NCBI GenBank assembly: GCA_023422485.1 | Contig: JAGTAM010000465.1 | Span: 1-6,254, forward strand | Reading direction: 5' to 3' | Source: Pseudomonadota bacterium | GTDB lineage: Bacteria > Pseudomonadota > Alphaproteobacteria > Rhizobiales > Beijerinckiaceae | Length of the DNA stretch: 6,254 bases | Shown here: one piece after another, positions 1-6,254 of the stretch | How positions within the stretch are numbered: the stretch's first letter is position 1 | Layout of the letters: the number at the start of each line of letters is the position of its first letter | Made by a program: the position numbers and the translations under genes | Notes under the pieces: model-generated | What the model was told of the DNA's origin: nothing | Database searches by the model: none | Seen by the model: only the letters and a program-made list of their open reading frames with translations

Positions 1-1283
1 GTCAGAGCGAGGTCGCGCCCCGGCAGAGGCAGGCGCTCGGCTCCCGTCAGGGCTCTCAGGCCGAGCACAACGACCGCCGCAGCGAGACCCAGCGTCTGCG
101 CGACGGCGACGCCCTGCGGTCCGATCCACCGCGGCAGCAGGAGGAGACCGACACCGTTGACGGCCAAGCCGACCAGGGCGGCGGACACGACCGGGCTCGT
201 CCGGCGCCGGATCTGAAAGACCGGATTGAGAGCGAAGTTCATGATCGAGAGGGAGAACAGACCCGGGATCAGCAGGTCGGTATAGTCCGCGAACGGCCCG
301 CGGAACTCCTCCGGCACGACCAGCGCCTGAAGCGCCGGCGTCACCGCCCAGTAGCCGGCGGCGCAGGGCAGGAGCAGCGCCACCACGATGGCGATGTTGC
401 GTGAGACCTGGGTCTCGGCGGCCTCGCGCCCGTGATGTTCCTCGGCCTGCACGGCGATCTGGAACAGGAGCAGGTCGAGCGCCGCGCCGAGCGTCGAGAA
501 GGCCCGCGAGCCGAGATCGGCGGCGAGGGCGAAGTAACCCGCCTCGGCAAATCCCGCGGTCCCGGCGATGGCGGCCCGGTTGAGGAAGGGCATGATCTGG
601 TAGACGGCGTTGGCCGCGATCAGGGGCAGGCCGTAGGTCGCGAACAGGCGCAGGGTCCTGCGCATCTGGCCCTTGGGCGAGGCGGGTGCGTGTCCGAGGA
701 GCCCGTCACCGAGAATCCTGTCGCCCAGAATCTTGCGCATCGGCAGAACCGCGAGGAATTGGCTCGCGCCCCCCGCGATCAGCACCCAGACCGGTTGGGG
801 AAACAGCCAGGCGGTGCCGGCCATCAGGATGAAGGCGAGACCATTCTTCCACACCACGAGCCGGAGATAGGCCCCGCCGATGAAGCGGGCGCGGGCGAGC
901 GCCGCGTGATAGTCGAACAGTCCGATACCGATCGCCGCGACCATGGTGCCGGCGGTCATCACCAACCGGCCCTCGGGGGTCGGATCGACGGCGATCCCGA
1001 GTCCGGCGCAGAGGGCGGCGGCGGCGAACAGCGCCAGCGCGACGGCCCCGTAGGCCCGGTCGAGCCCCCGGCGGATCCACGGCTCGGTCTCGCGCACCCG
1101 CGCCGAGTAGAACCGCGTCGCCGAGAGCCGCAGCCACTCGAACAGAAGGGTGTTGAGCACCACCGCCCCGGCCGTCGCCAGGGCGAAACGGCCGAAATCC
1201 GCCGGTCCCAGCATCCGGGCGATGGCGATGCCGAGAACGAAGTTCAGTCCGGCATTGAGGATGAAGGCGGCGATGACGGCCAT
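1..1283 (-). CDS. Polysaccharide/oligosaccharide flippase (Wzx/PST-like), C-terminus cut by window edge
   Basis: Integral inner-membrane protein of the MATE-like polysaccharide exporter superfamily. Such proteins flip lipid-linked oligosaccharides or otherwise take part in exopolysaccharide or LPS assembly. My translation gives 427 residues with no stop before the window edge; family members are usually about 420-500 residues, so only a short C-terminal part should be missing. The N-terminal signature is typical: a first membrane helix (residues 2-21) running into ARMLGPADFGRFALA (residues 22-36). Many hydrophobic segments follow, for example around 76-97, 108-123, 164-181, 295-312, 335-352, 363-382 and 390-408. 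A PVFQIRRRTSPV segment lies near residues 354-365. The start is uncertain. ATG at 1283 begins directly at the first helix and at strongly GC3-biased codons. An in-frame ATG at 1433 would add 50 residues, including a basic stretch, but codons there show weaker GC3 bias. Neither start has a good Shine-Dalgarno. The substrate cannot be inferred. Confidence 0.85.
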   Translation of the reverse strand, partial: MAVIAAFILNAGLNFVLGIAIARMLGPADFGRFALATAGAVVLNTLLFEWLRLSATRFYSARVRETEPWIRRGLDRAYGAVALALFAAAALCAGLGIAVDPTPEGRLVMTAGTMVAAIGIGLFDYHAALARARFIGGAYLRLVVWKNGLAFILMAGTAWLFPQPVWVLIAGGASQFLAVLPMRKILGDRILGDGLLGHAPASPKGQMRRTLRLFATYGLPLIAANAVYQIMPFLNRAAIAGTAGFAEAGYFALAADLGSRAFSTLGAALDLLLFQIAVQAEEHHGREAAETQVSRNIAIVVALLLPCAAGYWAVTPALQALVVPEEFRGPFADYTDLLIPGLFSLSIMNFALNPVFQIRRRTSPVVSAALVGLAVNGVGLLLLPRWIGPQGVAVAQTLGLAAAVVVLGLRALTGAERLPLPGRDLAL

Positions 1284-1470
1284 GGATCGATCGGTCGGGC
1301 CTCGGGCAGCCGCTCGTTTCGGAATACGCGGCGGCAGATTCGAGGCGAGAACCGAAGAAAGACTGAACAGGCCACCCGCCGCCCTCGCGATGGCAGAGCC
1401 CGACCGGCGAAGGCCCACCTGCCGTCCGGTCATCGGCGTCCGCGCCGGTTCGGCTCTCGTGCGAAGTCCG

Positions 1471-1491
1471 GATCCCCCTCCCGAAGGGATC
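1471..1491 (-). other. Small inverted repeat between the modular hydrolase and the flippase gene
   Basis: GATCCC at 1471-1476 is a perfect inverted repeat of GGGATC at 1486-1491, with a 9-base loop; an alternative shorter stem closes a TTCG loop in the minus-strand RNA. It lies about 50 bases after the stop codon of the hydrolase gene, in the transcribed direction. No T-run follows it on the minus strand, so it does not look like an intrinsic terminator. It could be an mRNA-stabilising or attenuating hairpin, or chance in GC-rich DNA. If the flippase starts at 1433 it lies just upstream of that gene. Confidence 0.3.
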
Positions 1492-1541
1492 GACCGGATT
1501 GGGTATGGGACGATTCCCGCGACGATCGAGCGCAAGCCGTC

Positions 1542-3539
1542 TCACAGCAAGCGGGCGACCTCGAAATGCATCCCGTCGAGGCGCGTGCGGAAGTGACCGC
1601 CCCAGAAGAAGCCGTGGGCGTTGGCGATCGCCACGAGTTCCCGGACCGATCCCTGCTTTCCGACGAGCGCCGGGATCTTGTCGCGCGGGTTGTAGGCCGC
1701 GTTGATGTCGAAGGCCGCGCCGAAGGCGTGACAGCTCAGGGAGGCCTTGGAACCGCGGATGAGGCGGGGGACGAAGCTGCCGTCGAAGGTCAGGATCCGG
1801 CCGAGCAGCCCGGCCCGCTCCCACTCGGCCCAGAGCGCCTGTAATTGCGGCGCCGCCTTCCTGTTGAAAGGAAAGGAGAACGGGCCCTTGCGGCCGGCGA
1901 CGTCGCCCGCACTCACCTGGACGGACACGATCTCCCGCTTGTCCCAGCCGTCGGTGATCCGGATGTGCTCCCGATTGTCGGGCTGCGGATCGAGGACGTA
2001 GTCGAAGGCACCGAACAGGGCCTGACGGGCCACCGTATCCCTCAAGGGCAGGAAATCGGGCGCGGGGGGAAAGGTGGTGCCCGTCCCGATCAAGGCCGGT
2101 GCGGCCGGCCGCGCGAGCCCCCCCGCGCCGCCGAGGGCACCGGCGAAGCTCGGAGTGCCGCCGCCGCTCCAGCCGTCCTTGCCCGACACCTCCATGCAGT
2201 CGTTGAACCAGCCGACCCAGCGGTCGATGTGCTGGCCGGTTCCGGCCGGATAGCAGTGGATGCGCCAGCGGTTGCGGTCGCCGTCGTCCCGGCGCAGGGA
2301 GCCGGCATTGTAGGCCGCCGCCACGAGTGGCGGATCGAAATGGGTCTGCGTCCGCTGCTGCGCGATGTAAGCGGTTCCGGCGGCGATCGAGGTCGCGGGA
2401 TCGAGAAGGTCGTCGGCCTTCAGCGTGCTCCGCCCGAGGGCGCCCCGCGCCGTCTTGACCAGGGTTTGCATCAGGCCGACGCTCTCGTCCTTGATCCTCG
2501 GTTCGGCCCGGCGGGCATTCGGATCGCCGGAGCTCTCGGCCGCGATCGTCGCGACGATCAGCTCGACCGGAACCCCGTAACTGCGCGCGCTGGAGGCACA
2601 GGCCTCGCCGTATTTCTGCCAGATCTTCCGCACCGTCACCGGTGGCCCGTAGGTGCCCTGGGGCGCCGCCCCGTCGACGCCGACCCCGCCCGGCGTCAGG
2701 CTCCACGTGACGCTGTCCGGGAACAGCCTGTGCGGCTTCCTCAGGCCGTCGAGCGCGCCGACGATCATGCTCGCATCCGCCGGCTTGGCGGGTTCGAGGG
2801 CAGGGGCGGGCGCCGGCTGCGGTTCGGTCGGCGACGGGACCGGCGCGGGCGCGGCAATTATGGTCGGCTCGCGGACCGCCACCCGTTCGATGCCCTCGCC
2901 GAGGTTGCGTACCGCCGCCGAAATGATGTCGCTCTTCTCCTTCGAACCCTGGCTGCTGCCGTAGTAGAAGGAGACGATCGTCGCCGCGATGCCGTTGATG
3001 AAGCCGACCGCCGCTCCGATCAGGCCGAAGGCCGCGGTGGTGAGCTGCGCCTTCTCCGGTGAGAAGGTGAAGTTGCCGAGCGCCACATAGAGCGCGCCGG
3101 CGATCATTAGGAACATGCCGACAATGGCGACGGTGACGATGGTGATCCCGGCGTTGAAGGTCCGCAGGGCCAGCCCGGTGGCCTGCTGAAAATCGCCGGC
3201 GCGCTGGCGGTCCTTGATCTCCAGTTCGGCGAAGCGGATGCCCGCATCCAGTTCGTACTGCCGCAGGCTGGCCTCGGCCTTCTTCAGATCGAGGACGAAT
3301 TGCGGATTCTCGGCATTGTCCCGAACGATCTCCTTGACCTGGCCGGGGGAGAGCGTCGGCTTCGGCTGGGCGAGATTCCCCGCCGGCGCCTGACCCGGTG
3401 GGAGGTACTTGTCCAGGACATTCGAGACGACGGAGGCCGCGATGGTGCTGAAGGGCGGCGGCAATCCCAGGGCGGTCAGCAATGTCGGCGCTGCCGAACG
3501 CAGGATCGTCTTGACGAAGTCGGGTATTTCCACCGGCAC
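1542..3539 (-). CDS. Modular murein hydrolase: holin-like membrane hairpin + SLT lytic transglycosylase + M15 zinc peptidase
   Basis: A 665-residue protein predicted to cut peptidoglycan in two ways: glycan strands by a transglycosylase and stem peptides by a zinc peptidase. Residues 66-120 are highly charged. Two hydrophobic helices follow (about 129-154 and 168-191), then FYYGSSQGSKEK (191-202), a helix-end motif I associate with phage and gene-transfer-agent holins of the GTA_holin_3TM type. A Pro/Ala linker spans 229-253. The SLT domain (about 305-445) has the likely catalytic Glu335 in ESSG, then GLMQ (355-358) and AAYNAG (408-413). A Gly-rich linker leads to the M15 domain (about 490-665). 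It carries SCHAFGAAFD (zinc ligands His604 and Asp611), WGGHF, and DGMHFE (likely catalytic Asp655, zinc ligand His658). All key residues are present, so both enzymes look intact. The longest start is GTG 3539; GTG 3533, two codons in, has better Shine-Dalgarno spacing. There is no cleavable signal peptide. The exact bond cut by the M15 part (D-Ala-D-Ala or L-Ala-D-Glu) is not known. Residue numbers count from GTG 3539. Confidence 0.88.
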   Translation of the reverse strand: MPVEIPDFVKTILRSAAPTLLTALGLPPPFSTIAASVVSNVLDKYLPPGQAPAGNLAQPKPTLSPGQVKEIVRDNAENPQFVLDLKKAEASLRQYELDAGIRFAELEIKDRQRAGDFQQATGLALRTFNAGITIVTVAIVGMFLMIAGALYVALGNFTFSPEKAQLTTAAFGLIGAAVGFINGIAATIVSFYYGSSQGSKEKSDIISAAVRNLGEGIERVAVREPTIIAAPAPVPSPTEPQPAPAPALEPAKPADASMIVGALDGLRKPHRLFPDSVTWSLTPGGVGVDGAAPQGTYGPPVTVRKIWQKYGEACASSARSYGVPVELIVATIAAESSGDPNARRAEPRIKDESVGLMQTLVKTARGALGRSTLKADDLLDPATSIAAGTAYIAQQRTQTHFDPPLVAAAYNAGSLRRDDGDRNRWRIHCYPAGTGQHIDRWVGWFNDCMEVSGKDGWSGGGTPSFAGALGGAGGLARPAAPALIGTGTTFPPAPDFLPLRDTVARQALFGAFDYVLDPQPDNREHIRITDGWDKREIVSVQVSAGDVAGRKGPFSFPFNRKAAPQLQALWAEWERAGLLGRILTFDGSFVPRLIRGSKASLSCHAFGAAFDINAAYNPRDKIPALVGKQGSVRELVAIANAHGFFWGGHFRTRLDGMHFEVARLL

Positions 3540-3540
3540 A

Positions 3541-3546
3541 CCCTCC
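3541..3546 (-). promoter_or_regulatory. Shine-Dalgarno GGAGGG that favours the second GTG start
   Basis: On the minus strand GGAGGG lies only 1 base before GTG 3539, which is too close for normal initiation, but 7 bases before the in-frame GTG at 3533, which is ideal. The real start of the hydrolase is therefore probably 3533, shortening the protein by two residues. A TGA at 3551-3549 in the same frame excludes starts further upstream. Confidence 0.6.
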
Positions 3547-3729
3547 GCTCACTTGCGCAGATGACCGCGAATCGAAAATCTTCGAAATCAACACCTCAAT
3601 GTTTGACGATTCCGCTCCACTTGGCAAGACTTGATAAGAGGCCGCTCCGCCGAAGAACATTTTTTGATTGTCGGAGAACGACACGACAGGTCGGGTCGAG
3701 AGGGCATAAATAACTGGGGAAGATTATTC

Positions 3730-3735
3730 ATTATA
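3730..3735 (-). promoter_or_regulatory. Possible -10 box (TATAAT) for the modular hydrolase gene
   Basis: A perfect TATAAT reads on the minus strand in the most AT-rich part of the window, about 190 bases before the hydrolase start. The hexamer at the 17-base spacing, TATCAA, is a poor -35, so activity may need an activator or an alternative sigma factor. The core ATTATATAAT (3730-3739) is palindromic, so a TATAAT also reads on the plus strand, but no plus-strand gene follows it before groES. If used, the mRNA would have a long leader of roughly 180 bases. Confidence 0.3.
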
Positions 3736-3760
3736 TAATAACATGGTGCCTATTGATAGA

Positions 3761-3782
3761 TAAAATTGCCTATGAAACGGCA
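3761..3782 (-). terminator. Weak terminator-like hairpin after the CorA gene
   Basis: In the minus-strand RNA, TGCC and GGCA (3782-3779 and 3770-3767) can pair across an 8-base loop and are followed by ATTTTA. The stem has only 4 base pairs, so this is a marginal intrinsic terminator. It is the only T-run hairpin I found downstream of the transporter gene, whose stop codon is about 45 bases away. Confidence 0.25.
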
Positions 3783-3826
3783 TTCTATTTCAGAAGGACT
3801 CCGTCCGACGATCCGACCGGGCTTCC

Positions 3827-4831
3827 CTACAGCCAGCCCCTCGCCTTGAAGTAGAGCAGCGGCGCGATCGCCGAGATCACGATCAGCGCGAGCCCGTAGG
3901 GATAGCCGTAGGCCCAGTCGAGCTCGGGCATGTGCTTGAAGTTCATGCCGTAGATCGAGGCGACCAGCGTCGGCGGGACGCCGACCACCGACACCACGGT
4001 AAGGATGCGGAAGGCGTTGTTCTGCTCGATGTTGATGAGCCCGAGCGTCGCGTCGAGCAGGAACTGGACCGTCTCGGAGAGCCGAGTTTCGAACTCGTCG
4101 ATCGAGGCGATATCGCCTGCCAGCGTGTCGAAGCGGGGCAGGTCGTCCTCGCCCATCGCTTGGCTACACTCGCTCTTGGCGAAGGCGATGATGCGCCCGA
4201 GGCCGAGCAGGCTGGCGCGGACCTTTGACAGCGACTTGCCGTGGCGTCCGACCGAGCGGAGCAGGCGGCGCAAGGCGAGGTCGCGGCGCTTCGGGGCCGT
4301 GGTGTCGCCCTTCCGCGCGCCGGGCCGGGCGCCGGCGTCGAAATCGAAGATGCGGGTGGAGAGGCTGTCGAGATCGCCCGACATCTCCTCCAGAAGGTCG
4401 GCGAGATTGTCGACCAGCTCCTCGACCACGAGCAGGAACATCCGGGTGCTGGTGCTGCCGTCGCCGTCCCCGTCATCCACACGTTTGCGCACCGCCGCGA
4501 AGGCCCGCATCTCGTGGAAGCGCACGGTGACGAGGTGATCGGGGGTGAGCAGGAAGCCCAGCGGCTTCAGGCTGAAATCCGAGCGGTCGAAGGTCACCAT
4601 CGGCGTCGAGAGCGAGAGGCCATCGCGGTTGCGCCGCAGGCGGCTCGACGATTCCACCTCGCTGAGGGCTGCGCGCGACGGGATGCGGATGCCGGTCTTC
4701 TCCTCGACCCGCTTCGCCTCTTCCGCGGTCGGGTCGTTCAAGTCGATCCAGAGCGCATGATCGGGCAGGCTCGCGCTGCCGTCCGCGCCACCGTGTTCGA
4801 CGGCGCCCGTCGCTCCGTGCAGGCTCATCAT
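3827..4831 (-). CDS. corA: CorA-family magnesium/divalent cation transporter
   Basis: Inner-membrane channel of the CorA superfamily, which moves Mg2+ (in some members Co2+, Ni2+ or Zn2+) as a homopentamer. The protein has 334 residues, a normal length. The large N-terminal cytoplasmic domain opens with LWIDLNDPTAEE (27-38) and contains FLLTPDHLVTVRF (93-105) and a long helical stretch (about 130-275). The two C-terminal helices are about 275-294 and 311-327. The signature YGMNF (Gly295-Met296-Asn297) follows the first helix, then the loop MPELDW (301-306), and the chain ends in a short basic tail. An acidic low-complexity insert, DDGDGDGSTSTR (119-130), breaks the N-terminal domain. ATG codons at 4831 and 4828 are adjacent and neither has a clear Shine-Dalgarno. 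The gene is transcribed away from the groESL operon. CorA and ZntB share this architecture, so the direction of transport and the metal are inferred from the family only. Confidence 0.93.
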   Translation of the reverse strand: MMSLHGATGAVEHGGADGSASLPDHALWIDLNDPTAEEAKRVEEKTGIRIPSRAALSEVESSSRLRRNRDGLSLSTPMVTFDRSDFSLKPLGFLLTPDHLVTVRFHEMRAFAAVRKRVDDGDGDGSTSTRMFLLVVEELVDNLADLLEEMSGDLDSLSTRIFDFDAGARPGARKGDTTAPKRRDLALRRLLRSVGRHGKSLSKVRASLLGLGRIIAFAKSECSQAMGEDDLPRFDTLAGDIASIDEFETRLSETVQFLLDATLGLINIEQNNAFRILTVVSVVGVPPTLVASIYGMNFKHMPELDWAYGYPYGLALIVISAIAPLLYFKARGWL

Positions 4832-4907
4832 CGGGAAGAATCGTCCGTGTCGTGCCGGAAGCAGGAGAAATTCGTGCAGAAACGCCGCAGGCGGGAAGAA
4901 GCTGCGC

Positions 4908-4936
4908 CTTGACTCGAAAACGGCCCGCGCCTATCT
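4908..4936 (+). promoter_or_regulatory. groESL promoter (RpoD/RpoH-like, CTTGAC-N17-CTATCT)
   Basis: CTTGAC at 4908-4913 and CTATCT at 4931-4936 are separated by exactly 17 bases. This matches the alphaproteobacterial promoter pattern CTTGAC-N17-CTATAT with one mismatch. RpoH heat-shock promoters in this class have similar boxes (CTTG and CYTATnT; here CCTATCT from 4930), so heat induction through RpoH is plausible. Transcription would start near 4943, placing the CIRCE operator at the very beginning of the transcript. Confidence 0.75.
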
Positions 4937-4947
4937 CGCGGCCGTCG

Positions 4948-4974
4948 TTAGCACTCAGCCGTTTCGAGTGCTAA
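4948..4974 (+). promoter_or_regulatory. CIRCE operator (HrcA binding site)
   Basis: A perfect CIRCE element: TTAGCACTC (4948-4956), a 9-base spacer, GAGTGCTAA (4966-4974). It is the known binding site of the heat-shock repressor HrcA. HrcA binds when folded with help from GroEL and is lost under heat stress, which derepresses the operon. The element sits just downstream of the promoter and 70 bases before the groES start, its usual place. No hrcA gene lies in this window. Confidence 0.98.
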
Positions 4975-5032
4975 CAATCAGGTGGAGCGCGGTCGTCCCG
5001 GCCGCATGAAGACCAACCGCCATTTCGAAGCA

Positions 5033-5038
5033 AGAGGG
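5033..5038 (+). promoter_or_regulatory. groES ribosome binding site
   Basis: AGAGGG lies 6 bases before ATG 5045 and settles the groES start there. The reading frame is open further upstream, with an in-frame ATG at 5006 and GTG at 4982. Those starts would add residues that have no counterpart in GroES, and the GTG would leave only 7 bases after CIRCE for a ribosome site. Confidence 0.8.
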
Positions 5039-5044
5039 CAGCTC

Positions 5045-5335
5045 ATGAAGTTCCGTCCGCTGCACGACCGCGTCGTCGTCCGCCGTATCGAGAGCGAAGA
5101 GAAGACGAAGGGCGGCATCATCATCCCGGATACCGCCAAGGAGAAGCCGCAAGAGGGCGAGATCGTCGCCGTCGGCCCTGGCGCCCGTGACGAGCAGGGC
5201 CGCGTCAACGCCCTCGACGTGAAGGTCGGTGACCGCGTGCTGTTCGGCAAGTGGTCCGGCACCGAGGTCAAGATCGACGGCCAGGATCTCCTTATCATGA
5301 AGGAATCCGACATCATGGGCGTCGTCGCCGCCTAA
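5045..5335 (+). CDS. groES: Co-chaperonin GroES (10 kDa)
   Basis: The lid of the GroEL-GroES folding chamber in the cytoplasm. Seven copies form a dome that caps a GroEL ring in an ATP-dependent cycle. The protein has 96 residues, the standard length, starting MKFRPLHDRVVV. The mobile loop (about residues 17-34) carries Gly23-Gly24 and the hydrophobic triplet Ile25-Ile27, which docks onto GroEL apical domains. Other hallmarks are GEIVAVGPG (38-46), LDVKVGDRVLFGK (57-69) and the C-terminal LLIMKESDIMGVV (82-94). It is the first gene of the operon, directly under the CIRCE-controlled promoter and 84 bases before groEL. Nothing in it looks damaged or unusual. Confidence 0.98.
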   Translation: MKFRPLHDRVVVRRIESEEKTKGGIIIPDTAKEKPQEGEIVAVGPGARDEQGRVNALDVKVGDRVLFGKWSGTEVKIDGQDLLIMKESDIMGVVAA

Positions 5336-5419
5336 GGCCACGCCCACTTCATCGCCCTTCGAGGCCGCTCTCGCTGGCTTCAGGGCTTTCCGACACTCTC
5401 ATCTGAGGCAGGTACTCAC

Positions 5420-6254
<835 letters not shown>

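Noticed and set aside
432..3062. Long plus-strand open frames (432-1844 and 1845-3062) antisense to the hydrolase and flippase
   Set aside because: Compositionally biased translations without motifs, membrane segments or ribosome sites; they mirror the GC3 pattern of the real minus-strand genes.
706..3684. A 992-codon open frame on the minus strand, overlapping the hydrolase and flippase genes in another frame
   Set aside because: Its translation is Arg/Gly/Pro-rich low-complexity sequence with no recognisable domain, while the overlapping frame encodes clear SLT and M15 motifs. It is a shadow of GC-rich coding sequence. Its first 40 or so residues (from ATG 3684) look more normal, but they lie in the hydrolase leader and have no other support.
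3799..3819. Repeated TCCGAC units just after the CorA stop codon
   Set aside because: Two 6-base copies 2 bases apart, too short to distinguish from chance; no stable hairpin or array.
4832..4907. Possible corA promoter in the divergent region
   Set aside because: I found no convincing -35/-10 pair on the minus strand between the corA start and the groESL promoter, so none is annotated.
4982..5044. N-terminal extension of groES from GTG 4982 or ATG 5006
   Set aside because: The extra residues match nothing in GroES, and a well-placed AGAGGG precedes ATG 5045, which gives the canonical 96-residue protein.

Overview
The window looks like chromosomal DNA from a GC-rich alphaproteobacterium. 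The evidence is strongly GC-biased third codon positions, an alphaproteobacterial-type promoter (CTTGAC-N17-CTATCT), a perfect CIRCE operator in front of groES-groEL, and GroES/GroEL sequences of alphaproteobacterial character. A Methylobacterium-like member of the Hyphomicrobiales would fit, but this is an impression from memory, not a search result.

Layout: (1) Positions 1-1283, minus strand: the N-terminal 427 or so residues of a multi-pass polysaccharide (Wzx/PST-type) flippase, cut by the window edge. (2) Positions 1542-3539, minus strand: a 665-residue modular cell-wall enzyme. It has a holin-like membrane hairpin, a Pro/Ala linker, an SLT lytic-transglycosylase domain and a C-terminal M15 zinc peptidase domain. 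(3) Positions 3540-3826: an AT-rich intergenic stretch in otherwise GC-rich DNA, holding the likely control region of the modular enzyme. (4) Positions 3827-4831, minus strand: a CorA-family divalent cation transporter with the GMN motif. (5) Positions 4832-5044: a divergent control region with the heat-shock promoter and CIRCE. (6) Positions 5045-5335 and 5420 to the window end, plus strand: groES and the first half of groEL, the chaperonin operon.

The chaperonin operon is the best-understood part: one promoter, one HrcA operator, two cistrons 84 bases apart. The three minus-strand genes share a direction but are separated by 258-287 bases (108 at the least, if the flippase starts further upstream), so they are probably not one tight operon. 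The most interesting object is the modular enzyme. It puts a membrane hairpin resembling phage or gene-transfer-agent holins, a glycan-strand cutter and a peptide cutter into one chain. No other phage genes are visible nearby.
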